Shown piece after piece: positions 7,375 to 15,936 of a DNA stretch of 32,277 nucleotides (positions within the stretch are counted from its first letter, which is position 1; each line of letters opens with the position of its first letter). Source of the stretch: Pseudomonadota bacterium (GTDB taxonomy: Bacteria; Pseudomonadota; Alphaproteobacteria; Acetobacterales; Acetobacteraceae); contig JAKBBM010000023.1 of assembly GCA_021808545.1 (NCBI GenBank), positions 1-32,277 of the forward strand, in the 5' to 3' direction. The notes under the pieces were generated by a model, which saw only the letters and a program-made list of their open reading frames with translations, was not told the origin of the DNA and searched no databases. A program made the translations under genes and the position numbers.

Positions 7375-9363
7375 ATGCGTAACGTACTCGGCGAGGCTGC
7401 ATCGCCCTATCTGCGGCAGCATGAACATAATCCGGTGCATTGGCAGGTGTGGGGGCCGGTGGCGCTGGAAGCCGCGCAAAGGCTGAACCGGCCAATCTTG
7501 CTCTCCATCGGCTATGCCGCCTGCCATTGGTGCCATGTGATGGCGCATGAAAGTTTCGAGAATCCTGAAATCGCGGCGCTGATGAACGCGCATTTCGTGA
7601 ATATCAAGGTCGATCGCGAGGAACGGCCGGATTTGGACCAGCTTTATATGGGCGCGCTGCATGCCATGGGCGAGCAGGGCGGCTGGCCGTTGACCATGGT
7701 GCTAACCCCAAAGGGCGAGCCCTTCTGGGGCGGCACCTATTTTCCGCCCGCGCCGCGCTTTGGCCGGCCAGGTTTCGCGCAGGTGCTGCAGGCCTTGGCC
7801 ACGGCGTGGGAGCAAGACCAAACCCGGATTGGCGAGGTGGTGCAGGGGCTGGGCCAGGCGCTGGCCACGCAAGCTGCCCCCCAGCCCGGCGATACGCCCG
7901 GGCCAGACTTGCTTGATTCGGCGCGTGCCGCCTTTTTGCGTGCCATGGATTGGGCGCAAGGCGGGTTATCCGGCGCGCCGAAATTTCCCAACATCCCGGT
8001 TTTCGGGTTTCTCTGGCAGGAGTATTTCCGCACGGGCGACGCGCGCGCGGCCGAGGCGCTGCATTTGCTGCTGGAACGCATGTCCATGGGCGGGATTTAT
8101 GACCATCTGGGCGGCGGTTATGCACGCTATGCGACCGATGATGTCTGGCTCGTCCCGCATTTTGAGAAAATGCTCTACGATAACGCGCTGATTCTGGAGA
8201 TGCTGGCATGCGCGCACGCGCACCGGCCCAACCCGCTTTATGCCGCTCGGGCGCGTGAGACTGTGGGCTGGCTAACCCGCGACATGGCGGCCGATGGCGC
8301 CTTTGCCGCCGCCGAGGATGCGGATTCGGAAGGTGAAGAGGGAAAATTTTACGTCTGGACACGCGATGAGGCGGCGGCGGTGCTGGGGGCGGAGGCGGAT
8401 TTTTTTGCCTCGCATTATCCTTTGCCCGAAGGCGGCAATTGGGAGGGGCATATCATATTGGAACGCAGCGCGCCCTTTGCGGATGAGGCGCGGCTTGCCC
8501 CCTTGCGCGTGCGGTTGTTCGCCCATCGGGCCGGGCGCATCCGCCCCGCGCGGGATGATAAAGTGCTGGCCGACTGGAACGCGCTGACCATAGCCGCCTT
8601 GGTGCGCGCGGGGCTGGTGTTTGGCGAGCCCGGCTGGGTGGAGCTGGCGGGGCGGGTGTTCGATTCCGTGCTGGCCGCCATGGGGCAGACAGATGGGCGT
8701 ATTGCCCATGCCAGCCGCGCTGGCGTGGTGTTCGCGCACGGATTGCTGGAGGATCAGGCGGCGATGATCCGCGCGGCGTTGCGGCTTTACCAGGCGCGTG
8801 GGGATACCGCGCGGCTGGATACAGCCTTGCGGATTCTGGCGGCCACGGAGCGTTATTTTGGCGATGAGCAGGGGGCGTTCTTTATGGCCGCGTCCGATGC
8901 GCGGGATACGCCCCCCGTGCGTGTCCGCGCGGCGCAGGATGGGCCGGCTTATTCGGGAATAAGCCTGATGGCCGAAAATTACGCAATGCTGTTTCATTTA
9001 ACTGGCGAGGCCAGCTATCGCGCGAAGGCGGATGCGCTGCTTGCCGCCTATGGTGGCCGGCGCGACCGGCTGATGGGCGCACCCGGCCTGTTGGTGGCGG
9101 CGGATCTGCTGGAAAATACCGCCTGCGTGGTGGTGACGGACGGAGCCGAGGCTTTGGCCGCGGTAGCCCTAGCCAGCCCCGACCCGGCCATGGTGCTGGT
9201 GCGCGCGGGTGAAGGTTTGTCGCCCGGCCATCCGGCTTATGGCAAAACGGTGTCAGGCCCGGCGGCCTTTATTTGCCGGGGCGGCGTGTGCGCCATGCCG
9301 GTCACAACACCAGATGAGGTGCGGGCCCTGCTGCGCCGGGAGGAAAAACCTGGTGCCGGGTGA
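7375..9363 (+). CDS. Thioredoxin domain-containing protein of the DUF255 / YyaL (spermatogenesis-associated protein 20) family
   Basis: Starting at ATG 7375 gives 662 residues, close to the family norm. Upstream in-frame starts at 7306 and 7348 are less likely because they run into the divergent ferredoxin gene. The N-terminal thioredoxin-like domain has the hallmark sequence NPVHWQVW, YAACHWCHVMAHESFENPEI (redox pair Cys50-Cys53) and VDREERPDLDQLYM. The middle and C-terminal parts form the (alpha/alpha)6 barrel typical of glycoside-hydrolase-like proteins (GGIYDHLGGGYARYATDDVW; LADWNAL; a FEKMLYDNA motif). The function of the family is not settled, and a mix of disulfide chemistry and sugar isomerisation or epimerisation is often suggested. 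Its last four codons and stop lie inside the opposite-strand tRNA-Thr gene. Confidence 0.9.
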   Translation: MRNVLGEAASPYLRQHEHNPVHWQVWGPVALEAAQRLNRPILLSIGYAACHWCHVMAHESFENPEIAALMNAHFVNIKVDREERPDLDQLYMGALHAMGEQGGWPLTMVLTPKGEPFWGGTYFPPAPRFGRPGFAQVLQALATAWEQDQTRIGEVVQGLGQALATQAAPQPGDTPGPDLLDSARAAFLRAMDWAQGGLSGAPKFPNIPVFGFLWQEYFRTGDARAAEALHLLLERMSMGGIYDHLGGGYARYATDDVWLVPHFEKMLYDNALILEMLACAHAHRPNPLYAARARETVGWLTRDMAADGAFAAAEDADSEGEEGKFYVWTRDEAAAVLGAEADFFASHYPLPEGGNWEGHIILERSAPFADEARLAPLRVRLFAHRAGRIRPARDDKVLADWNALTIAALVRAGLVFGEPGWVELAGRVFDSVLAAMGQTDGRIAHASRAGVVFAHGLLEDQAAMIRAALRLYQARGDTARLDTALRILAATERYFGDEQGAFFMAASDARDTPPVRVRAAQDGPAYSGISLMAENYAMLFHLTGEASYRAKADALLAAYGGRRDRLMGAPGLLVAADLLENTACVVVTDGAEALAAVALASPDPAMVLVRAGEGLSPGHPAYGKTVSGPAAFICRGGVCAMPVTTPDEVRALLRREEKPGAG

Positions 9364-9425
9364 GGGATTTGAACCCCCGACCTTCGGTTTACAAAACCGC
9401 TGCACTACCGCTGTGCTAACCCGGC
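9351..9425 (-). tRNA. tRNA-Thr (anticodon TGT)
   Basis: On the minus strand the acceptor stem GCCGGGT pairs with ACCCGGC, the discriminator is A and the CCA end is encoded. The anticodon stem-loop reads GCGGT-TTTGTAA-ACCGA, which puts TGT at positions 34-36. The T arm GGGGGTTCAAATCCC is canonical. One closing pair of the anticodon stem is G-A. The 3' end (9351-9363) overlaps the stop codon region of the convergent DUF255 gene. Confidence 0.93.
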
Positions 9426-9441
9426 GCCGTGGATGGCGCGC

Positions 9442-9469
9442 ACCCTAGCACGGTAGATTTGTGGGTCAA
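9442..9469 (-). promoter_or_regulatory. Sigma-70-type promoter of tRNA-Thr
   Basis: On the minus strand TTGACC (9464-9469) and TAGGGT (9442-9447) are separated by 16 bases, and the mature tRNA begins 17 bases further on. A near-consensus -35 with a poor -10 is common for stable-RNA promoters in alphaproteobacteria. The urease operon must start in the same short space on the other strand, but I see no clear boxes for it. Confidence 0.55.
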
Positions 9470-9512
9470 ATCCGGGGCTTGCGGCAAGGTGCTGGGGCGC
9501 TAATCTGGCTGT

Positions 9513-10343
9513 ATGAACGTTATGTCCGCAGTGCCGGAACCGTTGGTGCCCGCGCAACGCGCCCAGGGGCGGCTGGATTTGGCCCTGGCGCATGACGGCG
9601 TGCAAACCCGCTTAGACCGTTTTTACCAGGAAGGCTGTCTGAAAGCCCGCCTGCTGCGCGGCGGGGCGGGGCATGAGCTGGTGGCGCTGAACATTTCTGG
9701 CGGTATTGCCGGGGGCGATTCGCTGGAAACCAGCCTCGACCTGGCGCCCCGGGCGCGGGCCCTATTTACCACCCAGGCGGCGGAGCGTGTGTATCGCGCC
9801 CTTGATGATGCCCCCGCGCGCGTGGCCACGCGGCTGCGGCTTGGGGCGTGTGCGCGGCTGGATTATCTGCCGCAAGAGACAATCCTGTTCGACGGGTTCG
9901 CGCTGACCCGCGAATTGGACATTGAGCTAGCCGCGGATGCGACATTTTTAGGCGTGGAGAGCCTGATTTTCGGCCGCTTGGCCATGGGCGAGCAGGTGCG
10001 CGCGGGCGCACTGCATGACCGTATCAGCATCCGCCGCGAGGGGCGGATGCTCTGGAAGGATATAACGCGGCTAGAGGGTGACATGGCCGCCAGGCTGGAC
10101 CGTGCGGGCATTGGCGCGGGGGCACGGGCCGTGGCCAGTATTTTTGGTGTGGGACCAGGCTTTGCGGCCCGGCTGCCGGATTTGCGCGCGGCCCTCGATG
10201 GCGCCTCGGCCGGCGCTTCGGCCTTTGAAGGCATGGTACTGGCGCGGATTCTGGCCCCCGATGGCGCGGCCCTGCGCCGGGTTTTGGCACGGGCATTGCA
10301 AGTTTTGCGGGGCAGGGCGCTGCCGCGCGTCTGGCAGGGGTGA
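9513..10343 (+). CDS. ureD: Urease accessory protein UreD (UreH)
   Basis: This 276-residue protein is the scaffold of the UreD-UreF-UreG complex, which delivers nickel to apo-urease. Family sequences seen are [28 protein letters not shown] near the N-terminus, [12 protein letters not shown], the [16 protein letters not shown] strand pair and the [12 protein letters not shown] segment. The length fits the family. ATG 9513 is the first start, and an in-frame ATG at 9522 is possible because no strong ribosome site distinguishes them. It is the first gene of ureDABCEFG and ends 10 bases before ureA. Confidence 0.93.
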   Translation: MNVMSAVPEPLVPAQRAQGRLDLALAHDGVQTRLDRFYQEGCLKARLLRGGAGHELVALNISGGIAGGDSLETSLDLAPRARALFTTQAAERVYRALDDAPARVATRLRLGACARLDYLPQETILFDGFALTRELDIELAADATFLGVESLIFGRLAMGEQVRAGALHDRISIRREGRMLWKDITRLEGDMAARLDRAGIGAGARAVASIFGVGPGFAARLPDLRAALDGASAGASAFEGMVLARILAPDGAALRRVLARALQVLRGRALPRVWQG

Positions 10344-10353
10344 GGAGCGGACC

Positions 10354-10656
10354 ATGAATTTAACGCCACGGGAGAAGGACAAGCTGCTGATCGCCATGGC
10401 CGCTCAGGTGGCGCGCCGGCGGTTAGCGCGCGGGGTGAAGTTGAACCATCCCGAGGCGGTGGCACTGATCACCGATTTTGTGGTGGAGGGTGCCCGCGAT
10501 GGACAGCGCGTGGCCGAGCTGATGGAGGCGGGGGCGCATGTGCTCACCCGCGACCAGGTGATGGAAGGGGTGGCGGAGATGATCCATGACGTGCAGGTGG
10601 AGGCAACCTTTCCCGATGGCACCAAGCTTGTCACCGTGCATGAGCCAATCCGATGA
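10354..10656 (+). CDS. ureA: Urease gamma subunit
   Basis: Exactly 100 residues, the standard length of UreA. It begins [20 protein letters not shown] and contains the conserved [11 protein letters not shown] and [13 protein letters not shown] segments and the ending [12 protein letters not shown]. It packs with UreB and UreC into the (alpha beta gamma)3 enzyme and has no catalytic residues of its own. GAGGAG-like bases (TGAGGAGCGGACC) just upstream serve as the ribosome site. The stop overlaps ureB as ATGA. A longer open frame upstream is only the read-through of the ureD region. Confidence 0.96.
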   Translation: MNLTPREKDKLLIAMAAQVARRRLARGVKLNHPEAVALITDFVVEGARDGQRVAELMEAGAHVLTRDQVMEGVAEMIHDVQVEATFPDGTKLVTVHEPIR

Positions 10657-10961
10657 TCCCGGGCGAGGTGGTGACACAGGATGGCGAGATTGAGCTGAAT
10701 GCGGGGCTGACGCGGACAATGCTGATTGTCGCCAATCATGGTGACCGGCCCATTCAGGTCGGCAGCCATTATCATTTTGCCGAGACAAATGAAGCCCTGG
10801 TGTTTGACCGTACAGCCGCGCGCGGCCAGAGGCTGGATATTCCAGCCGGCACCGCCATCCGTTTTGAGCCGGGGCAGAGCCGCGAGGTGACATTGGTGCC
10901 GCTGCGCGGCGCGCGGCGCGTGTTTGGCTTTCGCGGTCAGGTGATGGGAGGGCTGGCGTGA
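10653..10961 (+). CDS. ureB: Urease beta subunit
   Basis: This 102-residue UreB starts [18 protein letters not shown], has the conserved [19 protein letters not shown] turn and the [20 protein letters not shown] segment, and ends FRGQVMGGL. It is a structural subunit of the urease trimer, needed for UreD-F docking. The gene overlaps ureA by four bases and ureC by one to four bases, which points to coupled translation in fixed ratio. Confidence 0.96.
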   Translation: MIPGEVVTQDGEIELNAGLTRTMLIVANHGDRPIQVGSHYHFAETNEALVFDRTAARGQRLDIPAGTAIRFEPGQSREVTLVPLRGARRVFGFRGQVMGGLA

Positions 10962-12667
10962 TGGCGAAACTCTCGCGCGCGGCCTATGCGGATATGTTCG
11001 GCCCCACGGTGGGAGACCGTGTGCGGCTGGCCGATACCGACCTCTTCGCCGAGGTGGAACAGGATTTCACCATCTATGGCGAGGAGGTGAAATTTGGCGG
11101 CGGAAAGGTGATCCGCGACGGGATGGGCCAGTCTCAGCGCACCAATGCGCAAGGGGCGGCCGATACGGTGATCACCAACGCGCTGATCATCGACCATTGG
11201 GGCATCGTGAAGGCTGATGTTTCGATTGTTTCTGGACGGATTGGCAAGATCGGCAAGGCGGGCAATCCGGACATACAGCCGGGCGTGGATATCATCATCG
11301 GCCCGGGGACAGAAATCATCGCGGGCGAGGGCAAGATCCTCACCGCCGGGGGGATTGATTCGCATATTCATTTCATCTGCCCGCAGCAGGTCGAGGAGGC
11401 GCTGAGCAGCGGCATCACCACCATGGTGGGTGGCGGCACGGGGCCGGCCACCGGCACGGCGGCCACCACCTGCACGCCGGGGCCGTTCCATCTGGCCCGC
11501 ATGCTGCAGGCGGCGCAAGCCTTCCCCATGAATCTCGCTTTTACCGGCAAGGGCAATGCAAGCCAGCCCGCGGCGCTGGAGGAAATGGTGCGCGCAGGCG
11601 CTTCATCGCTTAAATTGCATGAGGATTGGGGCACGACACCAGCTGCCATCGATTGCTGCCTTTCCGTCGCGGATGAATTCGACGTACAGGTGATGATCCA
11701 TACCGATACGCTGAATGAAAGCGGCTTTGTCGAGGATACGATCGCCGCGTTCAAAGGCCGCACCATCCATGCCTTCCATACTGAAGGGGCAGGCGGCGGG
11801 CATGCGCCCGATATCATCCGTGTCGCGGGTCTGCCCAACGTGCTGCCCAGCTCCACCAACCCCACCCGGCCCTATACGGTGAATACGCTGGATGAGCATT
11901 TGGATATGCTCATGGTTTGCCATCATCTCGACCCCGCGATTGCCGAGGATCTGGCCTTTGCGGAATCGCGCATCCGCAAGGAGACGATCGCGGCGGAGGA
12001 TATTCTGCACGATATGGGCGCACTTTCCATGATCTCGTCCGACAGCCAGGCCATGGGCCGGGTGGGCGAGGTGATTATCCGCACCTGGCAGACCGCGCAT
12101 AAAATGAAACAGCAGCGCGGCCCCTTGGCCGGTGACGGGCCAGCGGATAACACCCGTATCAAACGCTATATCGCCAAATACACCATCAACCCTGCTATTG
12201 CGCAGGGGCTGTCAGCGCATGTGGGCTCCATTGAGGCGGGCAAGCTTGCCGATCTCATCCTGTGGTCGCCAGCTTTTTTTGGCATCAAGCCGGATATGGT
12301 GATGAAAGGCGGCTCGATTGCCATGGCGGTGATGGGCGATCCCAATGCCTCCATCCCCACGCCTCAGCCGGTGCATTACCGGCCAATGTTTGGCGCCTAT
12401 GGGCAGGCCTTGGTGGAGTCTTCTATATTGTTCGTCTCTGGCGCCGCGCTCGAAGATGGCATTGCCCACCGGCTGGGGCTCACCCGCCCGCTGGCGGCGG
12501 TGGAAAATACGCGCGGCGGGATTGGAAAAAAATCAATGATTCATAATAGCGCCACACCGCATATTGAGGTGAACCCCGAAACCTATGAGGTGCGGGCGGA
12601 TGGGCAATTGCTGGTTTGCGAGCCGGCGGAAACATTGCCCATGGCGCAAAGGTATTTTCTGTTTTGA
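10961..12667 (+). CDS. ureC: Urease alpha (catalytic) subunit
   Basis: UreC hydrolyses urea to ammonia and carbamate at a dinuclear nickel site. From ATG 10961 there are 568 residues (GTG 10958 would add one). All ligands are present with a one-residue offset from the Klebsiella enzyme: His135 and His137 (SHIHF), the carbamylated Lys218 (SLKLHEDWG), His247, His273 ([15 protein letters not shown]) and Asp361 (SSDSQAMGR). The flap Cys320-His321 (MVCHHLD) is also intact. The active site therefore looks fully functional. The ammonia could buffer the cytoplasm in acid or feed nitrogen metabolism. The stop overlaps the likely TTG start of ureE. Confidence 0.97.
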   Translation: MAKLSRAAYADMFGPTVGDRVRLADTDLFAEVEQDFTIYGEEVKFGGGKVIRDGMGQSQRTNAQGAADTVITNALIIDHWGIVKADVSIVSGRIGKIGKAGNPDIQPGVDIIIGPGTEIIAGEGKILTAGGIDSHIHFICPQQVEEALSSGITTMVGGGTGPATGTAATTCTPGPFHLARMLQAAQAFPMNLAFTGKGNASQPAALEEMVRAGASSLKLHEDWGTTPAAIDCCLSVADEFDVQVMIHTDTLNESGFVEDTIAAFKGRTIHAFHTEGAGGGHAPDIIRVAGLPNVLPSSTNPTRPYTVNTLDEHLDMLMVCHHLDPAIAEDLAFAESRIRKETIAAEDILHDMGALSMISSDSQAMGRVGEVIIRTWQTAHKMKQQRGPLAGDGPADNTRIKRYIAKYTINPAIAQGLSAHVGSIEAGKLADLILWSPAFFGIKPDMVMKGGSIAMAVMGDPNASIPTPQPVHYRPMFGAYGQALVESSILFVSGAALEDGIAHRLGLTRPLAAVENTRGGIGKKSMIHNSATPHIEVNPETYEVRADGQLLVCEPAETLPMAQRYFLF

Positions 12668-13098
12668 TCCGGGCAAGCTCCATTCTGCGTGCGGGCACAT
12701 GGCGCGGACCGGCCGCGCAGAGTGTGACGCTGGATTATGGGCGGCGCTTTCGCCGCCGTTTGCGCCTGACCACCGCGCAGGGCGGGGAGGTGCTGCTGGA
12801 TTTGCCCGAGGCACAGCATATTCACGAAGGCGATGCGCTGGCGCTGGAAGATGGCGGGCTTGTGCTGGTGCATGCGGCGGCGGAGGATTTGCTGGAGATT
12901 ACCGTGCCAGGGGCGGATGCGCTGGCGCGCCTGGCCTGGCATTTGGGCAACCGGCATCTTTCCGTGCAGTTCCTGCCAGGTGTCTTGCGGATTCTCGATG
13001 ATCATGTGATCGCCGCCATGGTTGAACAGCTGGGTGGGCAGGTCCGCCGGCTGACCGCGCCGTTCGACCCCGAATCCGGCGCTTATGACCATGGATAA
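12664..13098 (+). CDS. ureE: Urease nickel metallochaperone UreE
   Basis: I place the start at TTG 12664, which overlaps the ureC stop as TTGA. This gives the family-like beginning MIRASS, and no ATG or GTG lies in frame nearby before the conserved region. The 144-residue protein has the UreE N-terminal peptide-binding domain, [19 protein letters not shown], and the nickel domain with AWHLGNRH (His93, His98), of which His93 matches the essential interface ligand. The C-terminus is short (SGAYDHG) and lacks the His-rich tail of Klebsiella UreE, so metal storage capacity should be low. The gene overlaps ureF by 14 bases. Confidence 0.92.
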   Translation: MIRASSILRAGTWRGPAAQSVTLDYGRRFRRRLRLTTAQGGEVLLDLPEAQHIHEGDALALEDGGLVLVHAAAEDLLEITVPGADALARLAWHLGNRHLSVQFLPGVLRILDDHVIAAMVEQLGGQVRRLTAPFDPESGAYDHG

Positions 13099-13699
13099 CC
13101 CGCTGCTGCATCTTCTCACATGGTTTTCCCCCGCCTTTCCCACGGGGGGCTTTGCCTATTCATCGGGGCTGGAATGGGCGGTGGAGGCGGGCACGGTGCA
13201 TGACGAGGCAAGCCTTGCCGCCTGGCTGGAAGATTCGCTGGCCCTGGGCGCGTTATGGTCTGATGTTATGCTGCTGCGCCGTGCGTATGGGGGTGAGGAT
13301 GTGGCGGAGCTAGCCCTGGCCCTGTGCGCGGGCGCAGAGCGCCGGCTGGAAAGCACGGCCCAGGGTGAGGCTTTTTGTGCTGCGGCCGTGCCGTGGGGGC
13401 GTATTGAGCCATGCCCTTACCCGGTGGCGGCGGGGCGGCTGGGCGCGGTATGCGGCTTGAGGGCGGATGATGTGGCGCTCGCTTTCTTGCATGCCGCCGT
13501 GGCCAACCAGATTTCCGCCGCCGTGCGGCTGGTGCCGCTCGGGCAAAGTGCTGGCCTGCGCGTGCAGGCCGCCTTGGCGTCCGCCATTCTGGCCGCATGG
13601 GATGAAAGCCGCACGCAAGAGCTGGGCGGGGCTGCCTGGGCCGCCGAAATCGCCGCGATGAAACATGAGACGCAATATACGAGGTTGTTCCGCACATGA
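13085..13699 (+). CDS. ureF: Urease accessory protein UreF
   Basis: This all-helical 204-residue protein carries the UreF signature [22 protein letters not shown] near the N-terminus, the GRLGAVCGL and [21 protein letters not shown] helices, and the C-terminal [11 protein letters not shown] that closes the UreG interface. UreF gates GTP hydrolysis by UreG and passes nickel through UreD. ATG 13085 overlaps ureE. ATG 13091 is an equally possible start and would only remove two residues. Its stop overlaps ureG as ATGA. Confidence 0.94.
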   Translation: MTMDNPLLHLLTWFSPAFPTGGFAYSSGLEWAVEAGTVHDEASLAAWLEDSLALGALWSDVMLLRRAYGGEDVAELALALCAGAERRLESTAQGEAFCAAAVPWGRIEPCPYPVAAGRLGAVCGLRADDVALAFLHAAVANQISAAVRLVPLGQSAGLRVQAALASAILAAWDESRTQELGGAAWAAEIAAMKHETQYTRLFRT

Positions 13700-14319
13700 G
13701 CATGAATGGTCCCTTGCGCGTGGGTATTGGTGGCCCGGTGGGCAGCGGCAAGACCGCGTTGATGGACGGGCTGTGCCGCTTTTTCCGTGACCGGATCGAG
13801 ATCGCCGCCATCACCAACGACATTTACACCAAAGAGGACGCGGAATTCCTGACCCGTGCCGGATCGCTCGTACCGGAGCGGATTTTGGGGATTGAAACCG
13901 GCGGCTGCCCGCATACCGCCATCCGCGAGGATGCCAGCATTAATCTGGCCGGGGTGGCGCAGCTTTGCCGGCAGTTTCCAACCCTGGAATTGCTGCTGAT
14001 TGAGAGCGGGGGCGATAATCTTGCCGCTACCTTCTCGCCGGAGCTGGTGGATATCACACTCTATGTCATCGACGTGTCGGCCGGAGACAAAATCCCCCGC
14101 AAAGGCGGGCCGGGCATTACGCGCAGCGATCTGCTGGTGATTAACAAGATCGATCTGGCGCCCTTGGTTGGCGCCAGCCTGGAGGTGATGGACCGCGATG
14201 CCCGCAAGATGCGTGGTGCGCGGCCCTTTGTGTTCGCCAATATCAAGGCGGGGACGGGGGTTGAGGAGATTGCCCATTTCATTGTTCAGGCGGGCGGGTT
14301 GCGTCTGCCGCCCAGGTGA
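13696..14319 (+). CDS. ureG: Urease accessory GTPase UreG
   Basis: This SIMIBI-class GTPase of 207 residues has the P-loop GPVGSGKT (13-20), the nickel-binding Cys71-Pro-His73 in TGGCPHTA, the [17 protein letters not shown] switch region, [15 protein letters not shown], and the guanine motif NKID. It dimerises around nickel and drives loading of urease. All expected motifs are intact. It is the last gene of the operon. No nickel permease (UreJ/HupE, NikMQO or UreI) gene follows, so nickel and urea uptake must be encoded elsewhere. Confidence 0.96.
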   Translation: MSMNGPLRVGIGGPVGSGKTALMDGLCRFFRDRIEIAAITNDIYTKEDAEFLTRAGSLVPERILGIETGGCPHTAIREDASINLAGVAQLCRQFPTLELLLIESGGDNLAATFSPELVDITLYVIDVSAGDKIPRKGGPGITRSDLLVINKIDLAPLVGASLEVMDRDARKMRGARPFVFANIKAGTGVEEIAHFIVQAGGLRLPPR

Positions 14320-14357
14320 GCCATGCTGGCGTAAGACCACGAAAAGATGACGCGATA

Positions 14358-14379
14358 AGGAAATTTTCTGTAAATTCCT
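14358..14379 (+). terminator. Weak AT hairpin after ureG
   Basis: AGGAAATTT (14358-14366) and AAATTCCT (14372-14379) form an imperfect stem with one bulged base. No T-run follows directly, so a role as terminator of the urease operon is uncertain. It is the only stem I see in the 171-base gap. Confidence 0.25.
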
Positions 14380-14400
14380 GAAATGTCCTCACAATTTTGA

Positions 14401-14440
14401 AGCGTCTTTTCACCATCTTTTCCGGACTTTAGCGTCTGTT
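14401..14440. repeat. Two direct repeats spaced 30 bases ahead of a glycosyltransferase gene
   Basis: AGCGTCTTTT at 14401-14410 returns as AGCGTCTGTT at 14431-14440 (nine of ten bases). The start-to-start spacing of 30 bases is close to three helical turns. The pair lies 50-90 bases before the likely start of the downstream gene, so it could be an activator site. Chance cannot be excluded. Confidence 0.35.
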
Positions 14441-14490
14441 AACCAGAGGTGAACCATACTTGCGGCACGACTGCCCAGGGATGCCCGAAA

Positions 14491-15936
14491 ATGGACAATG
14501 GAATGCGCTGGAACGGTGAGACCGTGATGAAAGTCGGTTCTCACAACGGAATGACCACCTTGCTTGCGCCTCCGCCGCCCTTGGCCGCTCAAGCCGTCTT
14601 GCCGCGTGCCGCGGCACCTTGCCCGGCCTTGCCGCGTGGCGAAATCTGGCTTGATATTTCGCGTTTGCTTTATCGTGTGTTTCGTGGCCGGATCACCGGG
14701 ATTGACCGGGTGGAAATTGCCTATGCCGAGCATTTACTGGCCTGTGTGCCCGAGCAGACGCGGTTTGTCGCTTACGATTACTGGCGCGGGACCTTCCGCA
14801 TGCTGCCTATGGATAAAGCACGGGCACTGATTCATGCCATTGCCCCGGCCTGGCGCGCGGGCGCCATGCGGCCGGTGCAGCGCGCCTCTTTCCGCGCTCT
14901 GGCGGGCAGTGTTTTCACCGCGCCACAAGTGCCGCGTTATCGTGGCGGGCCGCGCCCGGTCTATATCAACGTCTCCGCGCATCCGCTGCATCTGGTTGAG
15001 CGGATCGGCCGCATGACCGAGCGCACCGGGGCTTTGTTTGTGCCGCTGGTGCATGATCTCATCCCGCTGGAATTGCCGGAATATGTGCCCCCGCCCTGGG
15101 TGCGGCATCATCTCTCTCGGCTGCGCACCATCGCCGCCTATGCCGATGGCGTGATCTCCAATTCCGCCGCGACAACGATGGCTTTGGGCAAGCATATCGC
15201 GCATCTGCCCATTGCCACCGTGCCGCTGGGGGTTGGCCAGCTGATGCCAGGTGTAGCGCCCGCCCGTGCCGCGGCGCCTTATTTTGTCATGGTCGGCACT
15301 ATTGAGCCGCGTAAGAACCATCTCATGCTGCTGCATGTTTGGCGGCGCATGGTGGCGGAGCTGGGGGCCAAGGCGCCGGACCTCATGATCATTGGCCGGC
15401 GCGGCTGGGAAAATGAGCAGATTATAGACATCCTTGAACGCTGCAAGGATATTGGCGGCCATGTGGTGGAATGCGGCATGCTGCCCGATGGCGATATGGC
15501 GCGATTGTTGGCGGGAGCCAGGGCGTTGCTTATGCCCTCCTTCGCCGAAGGTTATGGGCTGCCGGTGGTGGAAGCGCTGGCTATGGGCGTTCCGGTCATT
15601 TGCAGCGATATCGCCGCGCATCGCGAAATCGGTAAGGGCATTCCCGATTTTATAGATCCGCTGGATGGCTTATCCTGGATGCGCGCGATTCTGGATTATA
15701 CGGCTAAGGACAGCCCCGCCCGGGCGGCGCAAATGGCGCGGATTGGACAGTGGCAAAGCCCGTGCTGGCATGGCCATATTGCCGAGGTTCTGGATTTTGT
15801 GGCGCGGCTGCAGCCGCGCCGGCCGATCCCTCAATCCAGCTGGTCGCGCAGAATATTCACAACCAGCGTCAGCAATATCCAGGCGATGAAGCCCGCCAGC
15901 GCCGTTTCCGCCGTCACCAGCCAGCGCTCCGGATAA
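14491..15936 (+). CDS. Family 4-type glycosyltransferase (GT-B fold)
   Basis: I prefer ATG 14491, preceded by AGGGA at 14477-14481 and giving 481 residues. GTG 14449 and ATG 14527 are alternatives. The C-terminal half has the GT4 signature: VGTIEPRKNHLMLLHVW, and PSFAEGYGLPVVEALAMGVP with its E-x7-E nucleotide-sugar motif. The N-terminal half has RLLYRVFRGRITGIDRVEIAY, often found in exopolysaccharide mannosyl- or glucosyltransferases of this type. It would transfer a sugar from a nucleotide donor onto a lipid-linked glycan in the cytoplasm. The sugar is not predictable. The last 35 residues are translated from DNA that is antisense to the end of the KpsE-like gene and are low in complexity, so the natural end of the family is probably near 15830. 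Confidence 0.85.
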   Translation: MDNGMRWNGETVMKVGSHNGMTTLLAPPPPLAAQAVLPRAAAPCPALPRGEIWLDISRLLYRVFRGRITGIDRVEIAYAEHLLACVPEQTRFVAYDYWRGTFRMLPMDKARALIHAIAPAWRAGAMRPVQRASFRALAGSVFTAPQVPRYRGGPRPVYINVSAHPLHLVERIGRMTERTGALFVPLVHDLIPLELPEYVPPPWVRHHLSRLRTIAAYADGVISNSAATTMALGKHIAHLPIATVPLGVGQLMPGVAPARAAAPYFVMVGTIEPRKNHLMLLHVWRRMVAELGAKAPDLMIIGRRGWENEQIIDILERCKDIGGHVVECGMLPDGDMARLLAGARALLMPSFAEGYGLPVVEALAMGVPVICSDIAAHREIGKGIPDFIDPLDGLSWMRAILDYTAKDSPARAAQMARIGQWQSPCWHGHIAEVLDFVARLQPRRPIPQSSWSRRIFTTSVSNIQAMKPASAVSAVTSQRSG

